Shown: one piece after another, positions 1 through 7,035 of the stretch
Position numbering within the stretch: position 1 is the stretch's first letter
How the letters are laid out: each line of letters opens with the position of its first letter
Origin: Bordetella parapertussis
Lineage (GTDB): Bacteria > Pseudomonadota > Gammaproteobacteria > Burkholderiales > SG8-41
Length of the DNA: 64,000 nucleotides
Direction of reading: 5' to 3'
Assembly: GCA_945861275.1 (NCBI GenBank)
Contig: CAMATZ010000022.1
Coordinates: forward strand, 1-64,000
Program-made: the position numbers and the translations under genes
Notes under the pieces: model-generated
Told to the model about the DNA's origin: nothing
The model's input: the letters and a program-made list of their open reading frames with translations, nothing else
Database searches by the model: none

Positions 1-73
1 GGAAGAGGCGCTGGAACTCCGGCAGCGAGCGCGGAAACGGCAGATCGCCTCGCTCAAGTACGTCAATAACCAT
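1..73 (-). mobile_element. IS1595-family transposase, N-terminal fragment (runs off left edge)
   Basis: The minus strand opens with ATG at 73 and reads 24 codons to the window edge. The residues run MVIDVLERGDLPFPRSLPEF and then QRLF. The LPEFQRLFP-like stretch is what I recall at the start of IS1595-family DDE transposases, just before their zinc-ribbon region. Only the N-terminus is visible, so catalytic residues, terminal inverted repeats and intactness cannot be judged. It starts just downstream of an ORF with a strong ribosome binding site, which suggests the element landed in a gene. Family assignment is from memory of this short motif only. Confidence 0.6.
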
Positions 74-216
74 GGTCGCTCCACGTCAGCGCGGATGCTC
101 AACATACTACCGGTAGTTGGTTTGGGTGACAACCGGATAAGCACGCTTGCAACTACCTCAGAGCCTATGAATGCCGGAACCAGAATACGCATAACGAAGC
201 GAACCGTCTTTTTCAT
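1..216 (-). pseudogene. Possible interrupted gene: strong RBS plus hydrophobic N-terminus, broken by the IS element
   Basis: On the minus strand a textbook Shine-Dalgarno (AAGGAGGT, complement of 221-228) lies 4 bases before ATG 216. The ORF begins MKKTVRFVMRILVPAFIG and continues in frame to the window edge in a different frame from the transposase. The basic start followed by a hydrophobic stretch looks like a signal peptide or membrane anchor. The later part overlaps the transposase N-terminus and is probably IS sequence read in the wrong frame. I infer a secreted-protein gene, perhaps of the operon headed by the cupin gene 28 bases upstream, interrupted by the insertion. The product is unknown. 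Confidence 0.4.
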
Positions 217-244
217 AAGAACCTCCTTATTCAAGCCCGTTCTG

Positions 245-583
245 TCAGTCAGCGATGTGAATCGTGGCGGTCACGCGTGGTTGATTGCCGACGACGCGTG
301 TGGTGTGCCCTTTCCCCGTTAAATCTTCCACCAGGTTCGCATGCCCTGGACCGACCCGGTGCACACTGCCATCGCCGAAGCCAAGCTCTGCTTCGCCCGA
401 CAGGGTGATGACGAACTGCCGCCGTGGCGCATTGTGCCAATCGCTGAAACGACCGGGCTCAGTGCTGCGAAAGACCACACCCTTCGTCGCCATCAGCGCC
501 GTGAGTTCGGGATGGGCAGCGAGGTCTAATGCTTCGATGTGTGATTGGCCATCTGCACCCGTATATAAGCGCGTAATGCTCAT
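245..583 (-). CDS. Small cupin-domain protein
   Basis: This 112-residue protein has one cupin barrel. Beta-strand-like alternation begins near residue 30, with the first conserved box around residues 45-65 (DWHNAPRRQFVITLSGEAEL) and the second around residues 75-95 (GPGHANLVEDLTGKGH). H50 and the GKGH histidine near residue 92 are plausible metal ligands, but the usual HxH(x)3-4E set is incomplete. A good ribosome site (AGGAGGGG) precedes ATG 583. It is read away from the MaoC pair and precedes the interrupted ORF at 216. Small cupins of this kind often sit in aromatic-catabolism clusters; no substrate can be assigned. Confidence 0.8.
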   Translation of the reverse strand: MSITRLYTGADGQSHIEALDLAAHPELTALMATKGVVFRSTEPGRFSDWHNAPRRQFVITLSGEAELGFGDGSVHRVGPGHANLVEDLTGKGHTTRVVGNQPRVTATIHIAD

Positions 584-803
584 GTCTTACCCCTCCTAGG
601 CCAGCGTCGTATGCTGGTGAAAATTGAGACGTCACAAGTTGCGTCTGGCTTGCCACCGTAGCAGACCTCGAGGTCCGAGACAAGGTCTGGTCTTTTCCAC
701 CCATCCATTTCCACGTAATTACGAATTCGCCAGGGACAGGTGCGTTCTGCAGTACGGAACATTGCGGTGTAAACTTGCCGCTACGCCCACTAACGGAGGA
801 ATG

Positions 804-1304
804 ATGAGTACAGAAACCGTCGCTGTGCCCGCCACGCTGATCACACCTGCCCTGAAAGACAGCCTGAACGTCTGGAGCGCACCGGAGATATCGCATCCGG
901 TGGACCGTTCCGATTTGCGCAAGTGGGCCATCGCCGTCTACTGGCCCGAGGTGCCGCCAAAGATATTTTGGGACGAGGAATACGCGAAGACCACCCAGTA
1001 CGGCGGCATCATCGCGCCGCGCGAATTCAACCCCTTCGCCTGGCCTGCGATCCGCCCCGCCGAGCGCGCGCCGCGGCCCGCGAAACGCGGCGTAGGCGAA
1101 CGCACCATGAACGGCGGGCAAAAAGAAGTCTACGGCGTGCCGGTCCGACCCGGCGATGTCATCACATCGAAAACCGCGCTGGTGCACATGGAAGAAAAAG
1201 TTGGCAAGCTCGGCCTGACGCTCTACAAATCCACCGAAATACGCTGGACCAACCAGAAAGGCGAGTTCGTGCGCAGCCGCATTTCCATTTCCATCGTCTA
1301 CTGA
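804..1304 (+). CDS. MaoC/FAS1-like dehydratase domain protein (N-terminal hot-dog half)
   Basis: This 166-residue protein resembles the N-terminal hot-dog domain of MaoC-type enoyl-CoA hydratases and FAS1-like dehydratases. Visible features are YWPEVPPKIFWDEEYA near residues 47-63, a GGIIAPREFNPFAW turn near residues 69-82 and the VRPGDVITSK segment near residue 117 that is typical of the fold. The RBS (GGAGGA, 795-800) abuts ATG 801, so the next in-frame ATG at 804 is the better start. The gene is followed after 14 bases by a second hot-dog protein. The two probably form a heterodimer that hydrates or dehydrates a CoA thioester in the cytoplasm. Substrate unknown. Confidence 0.8.
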   Translation: MSTETVAVPATLITPALKDSLNVWSAPEISHPVDRSDLRKWAIAVYWPEVPPKIFWDEEYAKTTQYGGIIAPREFNPFAWPAIRPAERAPRPAKRGVGERTMNGGQKEVYGVPVRPGDVITSKTALVHMEEKVGKLGLTLYKSTEIRWTNQKGEFVRSRISISIVY

Positions 1305-1318
1305 GAGCGGGGCACATC

Positions 1319-1753
1319 ATGGCCAACAAGGTTTACTTTGAAGACGTCAAGGTCGGCGACGAAATCCCCACGTTTGTGCGGCAGACCGACTTCATGCATT
1401 GGAACCGCTACGCTGCGGTCAACGATGAATTCGTCTATATCCACATGGACGACGAATCCGGCCGCAACGGCGGCAATGCGCAGGGCGCGTTCGGCATGGG
1501 CAATCTGCGCTGGGCCTATCTGCACAACATGCTGCGCGAATGGGCGGGCGACGAAGCCGACATGAAGGAAATGAACGTGCAGTATCGCGCCATTAACCAA
1601 AAGCACGATGTGCTTACCTGCACCGGCAAGATCACTGAAAAGAAAACCGAAGGCGGCGAAAATCTGGTGCGCCTCGATATCAACGTGATGAATCAGGATG
1701 GCAAGGCGACTACACCGGGGTATGCGGTTATTGCTCTGCCGTCGCGCGGGTAG
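1319..1753 (+). CDS. MaoC-like dehydratase (catalytic hot-dog half)
   Basis: A 144-residue MaoC-family protein. It starts MANKVYFEDVKVGDEIP, the usual opening of this family, and has a hydratase-like stretch around residues 30-50 (YAAVNDEFVYIHMDDE), where Asp and His would be the active pair. It continues through GAFGMGNLRWAYLHNML into the long helix of the hot-dog fold. It is translated just after the preceding N-terminal-type dehydratase, and the two read as one operon. They likely act together on a CoA ester in the catabolic route of this block, near an acyl-CoA-dehydrogenase-fold protein at 2334. Precise substrate cannot be inferred. Confidence 0.85.
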   Translation: MANKVYFEDVKVGDEIPTFVRQTDFMHWNRYAAVNDEFVYIHMDDESGRNGGNAQGAFGMGNLRWAYLHNMLREWAGDEADMKEMNVQYRAINQKHDVLTCTGKITEKKTEGGENLVRLDINVMNQDGKATTPGYAVIALPSRG

Positions 1754-1900
1754 GGCGGCAACCTGAGAATCCCAGTCGAAGACGGTGTAATGGCCTGGCC
1801 GCGGCGGGCGAAAAACCAGGGGTTAAACGGCCGGGCAGAGTGAAGTCCTGAGATTATGTTTCAGGCACCCTTGGAACGTCTGTTCAGGAGCTATTGAGAC

Positions 1901-2176
1901 TTACGTAACTGCGTTACATCGCTCTCCCTCATCCCAACCGTTCTCCCGGGGGGAGAAGGGCTTTAACTTCCCTCTCCCACCGGGAGAGGGACCGAGGGTG
2001 AGGCCGGTCTCCTCCCGGATTTCGCGGCGCAACGCATCCTCGAAGCTTTCGCCGGGATGCAGCGAGCCGCCGGGCGTGAGCCAGACTGTCTGGTGCGCGT
2101 TGAAGGCGAGCTTCATCAGCAGGACACGATCCTGAGGATCGACAAGCAGCGCGCGGGCGGATTCGATGATAGTCAT
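1901..2176 (-). pseudogene. Nudix hydrolase gene truncated by a repeat element
   Basis: From ATG 2176 the minus strand encodes a recognisable Nudix N-terminus with a complete Nudix box around residues 36-58 (GGSLHPGESFEDALRREIRE followed by ETGL). Immediately after the box the reading frame enters a GC-rich dyad repeat, read as GPSPGGRGK, and stops after 91 residues. Ordinary Nudix proteins are about 130-160 residues with another strand and helix after the box, so the C-terminal half is missing. The box itself is intact, so the break may be recent. I infer a non-functional remnant created by repeat insertion or a deletion joined to the repeat. Confidence 0.75.
1918..2003. repeat. REP-like GC-rich palindromic repeat (copy 1)
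   Basis: The segment contains two dyads, CTCCCGGGGGGAG near 1942-1957 and CCCTCTCCCACCGGGAGAGGG near 1971-1991, flanked by CTCTCCCTCATCC and CCGAGGGTGAGG. It is the common proteobacterial CTCTCCC-type extragenic palindrome. It overlaps the truncated end of the Nudix gene. A second diverged copy lies at 28222-28296. Confidence 0.7.
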
Positions 2177-2333
2177 TGCCAATCGCCAAATTGTACACGC
2201 CACGCGTGAAGTCAGCAGGCGACCAAGGTGATCGATTTTCAATGTGTACGATGAACACGTCGCTGGGTAGACACCCTCGACGACGCACACGCCGTTTCTT
2301 GACTGCCAGCACCTAAATTGGGACACTCGCGAC

Positions 2334-3536
2334 ATGTCATCCAATTCTCCAGCCGCAACTGCAGCGCCCCCGTCTCCACCGTCATCTCTGCTCGAAGCCG
2401 CCCGCCGGCTCGCCCCGTTGGTTCGGGAGAACGCTGACCAAACCGACGCGTCTCGCGAGTTGCCAAAACCGGTGTTCCACGCACTCGCCGACGCGGGCCT
2501 CTACCTTATGGCAGTGCCACGTGCCGTCGGCGGGCTGGAGATCGACTTTCCGACCTATGTGCAGGTCATCGAGGAACTGGGCAAAGCCGATGCCAGCACG
2601 GCATGGACCGTGAGCCAGGGCGCAAACTGGGCGACCTATTCGGCGCGAATGTCACGCGAAGTGGCGCGCGCAATCTGGGTCGACACGCCGCGTAGCGTGG
2701 TGTCGAATACACCGGGAGCTACCGCGAAGGCGGTGGTGGTGCCCGGAGGCTTTCGCGTCACTGGTCGCCAGCCCTTCAGCACCGGCTGCAAACACGCTTC
2801 GTGGGTAGCAGCGCACGCTCAGGTCATCGAAGACGGCGAGGTGAGGCAGAGGAACGGAAAACCGGAAGTGCGGTATTGCCTGGTGCCCGTCACGCAAGTC
2901 GAGCTGCTCGATACGTGGCACACGCGGGGCATGCGCGGCACGGGAACCCATACCTTCGATGTCAGCGACGTCTTCGTGCCCGAGGAGCGAACCGTGTTCC
3001 CTTACGGCGCGCCGCTGGTTACCCCTGGCCCGCGCTACAAAATTCCGCTCACGCTGGGATTCGCGGCCGGTGACGGCATGGTGGCCCTTGGCCTCGCGCG
3101 CAGCTGCCTGAACGCTTTCTTTGAGGTGGCCGGCTCGAAGGCTCCGCGAAACATGCAGGGCCTGCTGCGCGATCAGTCGATCGCGCAGTTCGCCGTCGGT
3201 CAGGCCGAAGCAGCCCTGCGCTCCGGTCGTGCCTTTCTCATGGAGGCGGTATGCGACGTCTGGAACGAGGCAATCTCAAATGAGGCGCCGACGCTAAGCC
3301 TGGACCGACGCACGACCCTTCGCCTTGCGGCGACTCACGCCATACGGCTCGCCGCCCAGATCGTCGACAGCCTCTACACCGCTTGCGGCGCGACCGTCGC
3401 CTTTAATGGGCACCTGATACAGCGCCACTTTCTGGACATGCATGTGATCACTCAGCACTCGCAAGGCCGCCTTGCTCACTACGAGCTGGTCGGCAAGCAC
3501 TGTCTGGGATTGCAGATCGACGAATCCCGGCTATAA
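2334..3536 (+). CDS. Acyl-CoA dehydrogenase-fold flavin protein (group D monooxygenase-like)
   Basis: A 400-residue protein with acyl-CoA dehydrogenase architecture: an N-terminal helical domain (about residues 20-130, with LPKPVFHALADAGLYLMAVP), a middle beta domain (about 135-235, with the TGRQPFSTGCKHASWV motif and the RGTGTHTFDVSDVFVPEE strand) and a C-terminal helical domain. The middle motifs and the C2-type C-terminus match the DszC/HsaA/IacA-like flavin-dependent monooxygenases more than true dehydrogenases, and I see no catalytic Glu in the usual EGTxxI context. It may hydroxylate an aromatic substrate with reduced flavin, but no reductase gene is adjacent. It sits between the dehydratase pair and the exported hydrolase. 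Confidence 0.8.
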   Translation: MSSNSPAATAAPPSPPSSLLEAARRLAPLVRENADQTDASRELPKPVFHALADAGLYLMAVPRAVGGLEIDFPTYVQVIEELGKADASTAWTVSQGANWATYSARMSREVARAIWVDTPRSVVSNTPGATAKAVVVPGGFRVTGRQPFSTGCKHASWVAAHAQVIEDGEVRQRNGKPEVRYCLVPVTQVELLDTWHTRGMRGTGTHTFDVSDVFVPEERTVFPYGAPLVTPGPRYKIPLTLGFAAGDGMVALGLARSCLNAFFEVAGSKAPRNMQGLLRDQSIAQFAVGQAEAALRSGRAFLMEAVCDVWNEAISNEAPTLSLDRRTTLRLAATHAIRLAAQIVDSLYTACGATVAFNGHLIQRHFLDMHVITQHSQGRLAHYELVGKHCLGLQIDESRL

Positions 3537-4083
3537 CTACCGCGATCCCCTCGCAGAAGCGCGACGTATCCCTGAAGAGAAAGGGGAAACTGCGGAAGGC
3601 CAGGCATTTCGCAAAGTGATCGCAGCGTTGGCCAACAAGCGCGGGGAGTTCTCCGAATCAGAAGTCTGGCTATTCAGTGTCGAAACCTCTCCAGTGTGGT
3701 GTCGGCCAGCAATGCCCTAAGGTCTCCCTTGTTCCAGGTACCGCCTCTCTCGCGAGCCGGTTTCCCAGAGACCATATGGGGCACACCTCGGATGAGCGCA
3801 TTCATAAACATCGCTGGATCAGCGGTGGCGATAATGTCAGCGCGAACCTTGCTGTCTATCGTTGTGACATTCCAACTTGACGATTGATCGACACTCTGCA
3901 TCCGGTTGTCGCTAAAAACTCACTGGCCTGCCGTCCATTCTGCCCGCCGTGGCCCGACCTAGATGGCAACAACAACTTGACTCCGCCGCCGCACAGTAGC
4001 AATCTGCCATCCGCGCAGCAGTCTGGCACTTCGAGCCGCGCGTAGCACCAAAGATAATACGTTTATCAAGAAAGGCGCTAATT
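3537..4083. other. 547-bp gap with possible gene remnants, no intact gene
   Basis: No convincing complete gene is present. On the plus strand a reading frame around 3540-3690 gives a protein-like stretch (LAEARRIPEEKGETAEGQ, then KVIAALANKRGEFSESEVW) with no start or RBS of its own. On the minus strand 3674-3901 is open and ends LLADTTLERFRH. Both look like debris of genes I cannot identify. The last 60 bases before 4084 hold no obvious strong promoter; a weak AAAGG lies before ATG 4084. Confidence 0.4.
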
Positions 4084-4953
4084 ATGGATTCGATCAGACG
4101 CAATCTACTGGCAACGGGTGCTGCCGCTGCCGCTGCCGCTGCCGCCGCCGCTGCTACGCCGCGCGTGTTTGCGCAGCAGGCTGGGCAAGGAGGGCTAGCC
4201 ACCTCGTTCTACGAAAAAGGTAATGTCCGCATCCGTTACCAGGAGATCGGCTCCGGCTTTCCGCTGCTGGCCACACCGGGCGGAGGCTTGAACTCACGGA
4301 TCAGCAATTGGAAGACCGCGGTGATCAACGTGATGGAGGTCTTCAAGAACGACTTCCGCTGCATCACGATGGACCAGCGCAATGCCAACGGCGGTGAATC
4401 CACGGGCCCAATCCCGGTCGACGACCCGTGGAACGCCTTCGCCGACGACCAATTGGGACTGATGGACTACCTCGGCATCCGCCAGTTCCTTTTCTTCGGC
4501 AACTGCATCGGCGGCTCGTATGCGCTCAAACTGATGGAGCGAGCACCGCAGCGCGTCGTCGCGGGGGTGCTGAGCCAGCCGATCGGCCACCGGCCGGAGA
4601 ACCCGGACGTGATGTTCAATCTCAGTCGGGATGTCTGGGCCAAAGACTTCCGCACCCGACGGCCCGATGTATCGATGGAAACCATAGAGAAGTACCTGCA
4701 CAACCTTTACCGCGTCCGGCCCGACTTCGTGCACAGCGTGTCGCGCGATTTCGTGCGTACCTGCCAGACGCCGATGCTTGTCCTGCCGGATGACACCCCG
4801 GCGCACGCGTACCAAACATCGGTCGACGTCGCATCGCTGGCGCCGAATGCCGAGGTGACGGTCTATCCCTGGAAGGAACCGCCGGAACTGAAGGCGCGGA
4901 CCATTAACCGGGTGCGCACTTTCCTGAAGGCGCATCAGCCGGCGGTGGCGTGA
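4084..4953 (+). CDS. Tat-exported alpha/beta hydrolase with cysteine at the nucleophile position
   Basis: A 289-residue protein. Residues 1-31 form a twin-arginine signal (DSIRRNLLATG, then 12 consecutive alanines, then PRVFAQQ), so it should be exported to the periplasm. The rest is an alpha/beta hydrolase: oxyanion-type TPGGGLN near 64, DQRNANGGES near 97 and the nucleophile elbow GNCIGG with Cys141 where serine is usual. Asp236/237 follow strand 7. I see no histidine in the normal place before the C-terminus (YPWKEPPELK near 261), so the triad is doubtful. The poly-Ala tract is encoded by GCTGCC repeats. It is followed 19 bases later by a Bug receptor, suggesting extracytoplasmic substrate processing. 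Confidence 0.8.
   Translation: MDSIRRNLLATGAAAAAAAAAAAATPRVFAQQAGQGGLATSFYEKGNVRIRYQEIGSGFPLLATPGGGLNSRISNWKTAVINVMEVFKNDFRCITMDQRNANGGESTGPIPVDDPWNAFADDQLGLMDYLGIRQFLFFGNCIGGSYALKLMERAPQRVVAGVLSQPIGHRPENPDVMFNLSRDVWAKDFRTRRPDVSMETIEKYLHNLYRVRPDFVHSVSRDFVRTCQTPMLVLPDDTPAHAYQTSVDVASLAPNAEVTVYPWKEPPELKARTINRVRTFLKAHQPAVA
4120..4143. repeat. GCTGCC x4 hexanucleotide microsatellite in signal peptide
   Basis: Four perfect tandem copies of GCTGCC followed by four more Ala codons (GCC GCC GCT GCT) encode the poly-alanine core of the Tat signal of the hydrolase gene. Unit gain or loss would stay in frame and only alter signal-peptide length. Confidence 0.85.
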
Positions 4954-4972
4954 CGCTTCGCGCCAGCTCACG

Positions 4973-5989
4973 ATGCAAACTTCGTTTCTGAATGCAGCCG
5001 GGTTGAATTCTACCTTGCGTTTAATCCGTGCGATCGTGCGGGCACTACCTCTGTGCGCGCTTCTTACGCACGGTAGCGCAACGCTTGCTCAAGCGTATCC
5101 GTCCAAACCGGTACGCTTCCTCTCAGGACAGCCACCGGGCGGTGCGACCGATTTTTTTGCGCGCATGGTCGCGCAAAAACTGAACGAAATCTGGAAACAA
5201 CCTGTGATCATCGAGCATCGTCCCGGCGCATCCGGCTCGATCGCCGTGGAGCTGACCGTGAAATCGCCACCAGACGGTCATACCCTGGTGTTTGTCACCG
5301 CAGGACAGATCGTGATCAATCCTCATCTGCTGAAGCTCAACTTTGACCCGATCGTCGATCTTGCGCCGGTGGCGTTTCTCGTGCACACCTCCATGCTGCT
5401 GGTAACCCACCCGTCGGTTCCGGCCAAGTCTGCCAGGGAGCTGATCGCGCTGGCCAAAGCCCGGCCCGACAAACTCAACGTCGGTTCGGGCGGCAACGGC
5501 GTACCCTCGCATCTTGCCGCCGAGCTTTTCATGTCGCTCACGGGCACACGCATGATGCACATTCCGTTCAAAGGCGCGGGCCCGAGCGTGCTGGCGCTGA
5601 TGACCGGCGACATCGATCTCGCGTTTGGGTCGCTACCGGCCACGCAGGGCCCGGCCAAGGCCGGACGCGTGCGCGCCCTGGGGGTATCGACAGCGAAGCG
5701 AGCGCAGGCCTGGCCTGATCTGCCGACGCTTGCGGAATCCGGCGTGCCCGGTTTCGACATGACCAGCTGGTACGCCTTCTTCGGTCCGTCCGCGCTGCCG
5801 AAGGACACGGTCGCCCGTATTCATGCCGATATCGGCCGCATTGCCGCGCAACCGGAGTTTCAGGGGCGTTTGTTAAGTGAGGGCGCGGAGCACGAGGCGA
5901 TGACGAACGAGCGCTTCGCTCAATTCATCCGTATCGAGTCAGCACGCTGGGCGAAAGTCATACGCGAGCGCAATATCCGCGTGCAGTGA
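4973..5989 (+). CDS. Bug/TctC-family periplasmic tricarboxylate receptor
   Basis: A 338-residue tripartite-tricarboxylate-transporter receptor. Residues 1-40 form a long signal peptide ending ATLAQA, followed by the family opening YPSKPVRFLSGQPPGGATD. Other marks are PVIIEHRPGASGSIA near 75, KSPPDGHTL near 98, the VGSGGNGVPSHLAAELF segment near 162 and HIPFKGAGPS near 190, all typical of Bug ligand sites. The family binds carboxylates and related small organics in the periplasm. No TctA/TctB membrane partner is in the window, which is normal for the many orphan Bug genes of Burkholderiales. It follows the exported hydrolase and may bind that enzyme's product. Confidence 0.92.
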   Translation: MQTSFLNAAGLNSTLRLIRAIVRALPLCALLTHGSATLAQAYPSKPVRFLSGQPPGGATDFFARMVAQKLNEIWKQPVIIEHRPGASGSIAVELTVKSPPDGHTLVFVTAGQIVINPHLLKLNFDPIVDLAPVAFLVHTSMLLVTHPSVPAKSARELIALAKARPDKLNVGSGGNGVPSHLAAELFMSLTGTRMMHIPFKGAGPSVLALMTGDIDLAFGSLPATQGPAKAGRVRALGVSTAKRAQAWPDLPTLAESGVPGFDMTSWYAFFGPSALPKDTVARIHADIGRIAAQPEFQGRLLSEGAEHEAMTNERFAQFIRIESARWAKVIRERNIRVQ

Positions 5990-6035
5990 CGACTCGACTG
6001 CAGTCTAATCAATCACTCGACAACAGGGGAATCTA

Positions 6036-6797
6036 ATGGGACAACTGACAGGCAAGACAGCGCTGGTCGCCGGCGCGGGGCGCAACAACGGCAAGGCTAT
6101 CTCGATCGCGTTCGCCCGGGAAGGCGCGGACCTGATACTCGTCGCGCGGGAAAAGAAGGACTCGCTGAGCGAGGTGGTGAAAGAGTGCGAAAGCCTCGGC
6201 GCGAAAGTGCTGCCGATCATGGCCGACGTCAGCGATCACGAGCAGGTCGAGCGGCTGGTGCAGCAGGGACTCGACCGCTTCGGCCAGATCGACGTGCTTA
6301 TGAGCTGCACCGGCCGGCGCGCCCACCAGGACTTCTGGGAGATCAGCTACGAGGAGTGGGACAAGACGTTCGCGGTCAACCTCAACTCGCTCTTTTATCT
6401 CGCCAAGGCCGTCGTGCCCTCGATGATGAAGCGCAAGACGGGCAGCATTATCGCGCTCGGCGGCCAGGCCTCGGTCACATCGCAGTCGCAGCGCGCCCAC
6501 GTGATCGCGTCCAAGCACGGTCTGTTCGGTCTCATCAAGGCGCTCGCGCTGGAGCTCGGCCCCTACAACGTGCGGGCCAATCTCATCGCGCTGATGACGA
6601 TCGAGAACGTGCGGGCGAACCCGGAGTGGTATGCGGATGGAAAAGGCGGGTACAGCGAGGAGGACCTCGCGGCGATACCGTTGAAGCGTGCCGGCAAGCC
6701 GCAGGAGGTCGCAAACGTGGCGGTCTTTCTCGCGTCGGAACAGTCATCGTACGTGACCGGCGACCGCATCCTGTGCGGCGGCGGGAAGTACATGTGA
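6036..6797 (+). CDS. SDR-family oxidoreductase with altered catalytic residues
   Basis: A 253-residue short-chain dehydrogenase/reductase fold protein. The Rossmann start is VAGAGRNNGKAI (residues 11-22), a degenerate form of TGxxxGxG; the NNAG motif is replaced by CTGRRA near 91. The active-site stretch is QRAHVIASKHG: Lys160 is present, but the position four residues before it is Val156, with His155 next to it, so the catalytic Tyr of YxxxK is absent. The Ser normally 13 residues before that Tyr is not in register. The C-terminus is normal (PLKRAGKPQEVANVAVFLAS and a VTGDRILCGGG end). It may be a divergent subfamily or a binding protein. Clear RBS-like AGGGGA precedes ATG 6036. Confidence 0.85.
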   Translation: MGQLTGKTALVAGAGRNNGKAISIAFAREGADLILVAREKKDSLSEVVKECESLGAKVLPIMADVSDHEQVERLVQQGLDRFGQIDVLMSCTGRRAHQDFWEISYEEWDKTFAVNLNSLFYLAKAVVPSMMKRKTGSIIALGGQASVTSQSQRAHVIASKHGLFGLIKALALELGPYNVRANLIALMTIENVRANPEWYADGKGGYSEEDLAAIPLKRAGKPQEVANVAVFLASEQSSYVTGDRILCGGGKYM

Positions 6798-6813
6798 CGC
6801 GCAACGGCGAAAA

Positions 6814-6927
6814 ATGAAGCAAGGCGCGCTCGAGCAAGTGGAGCTCAATGCACGCGCCGTCAACTGGCAGTTGAGCCCGGATGATTTGGCCGTGGTCGAG
6901 AAAGCGACTCAACGCAGCAGCTCGTAG
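6814..6927 (+). pseudogene. Aldo/keto reductase C-terminal remnant
   Basis: A 37-codon open stretch starting at ATG 6814 contains LEQVELNARAVNWQLSPDDL followed by AVVEKA. This matches the C-terminal helix pattern of aldo/keto reductases (LEENLxAxxWxLxxxDL). The catalytic barrel is entirely missing, so this is a tail fragment, not a gene. It lies directly after the SDR gene and directly before the decarboxylase remnant at 6964, marking a deletion or recombination scar. Confidence 0.6.
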
Positions 6928-6934
6928 CCGTAGA

Positions 6935-7023
6935 CAACGCCTGCGCCTGAGTTGTTGAAGTTGTCAGGAGGGAACCGGGACGCGGTGCAGCTTCACGGCC
7001 ATCGCGACCGAGCTGTAGTAGCC
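6935..7023. repeat. 89-bp direct repeat, left copy (flanks amidase gene)
   Basis: This segment aligns without gaps to 8407-8495 with 9 mismatches by my count (about 90 percent identity). Both copies carry the 3' end of a carboxymuconolactone-decarboxylase-type gene on the minus strand plus about 30 bases beyond its stop. The right copy belongs to the intact gene; this left copy is cut off abruptly upstream of the GYYSS codons. Confidence 0.9.
6964..7023 (-). pseudogene. 3' end remnant of a second carboxymuconolactone-decarboxylase-like gene
   Basis: Read on the minus strand, the last 19 codons are GYYSSVAMAVKLHRVPVPS and stop. The intact neighbour at 8436-8969 ends GYYSSVAMGVKLHGVPVPA and stop. 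The similarity ends sharply upstream of the first Gly. This is the tail of a lost paralogue or a partial duplication made when the amidase gene arrived. Confidence 0.85.
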
Positions 7024-7035
7024 AAATCCGCGGGG

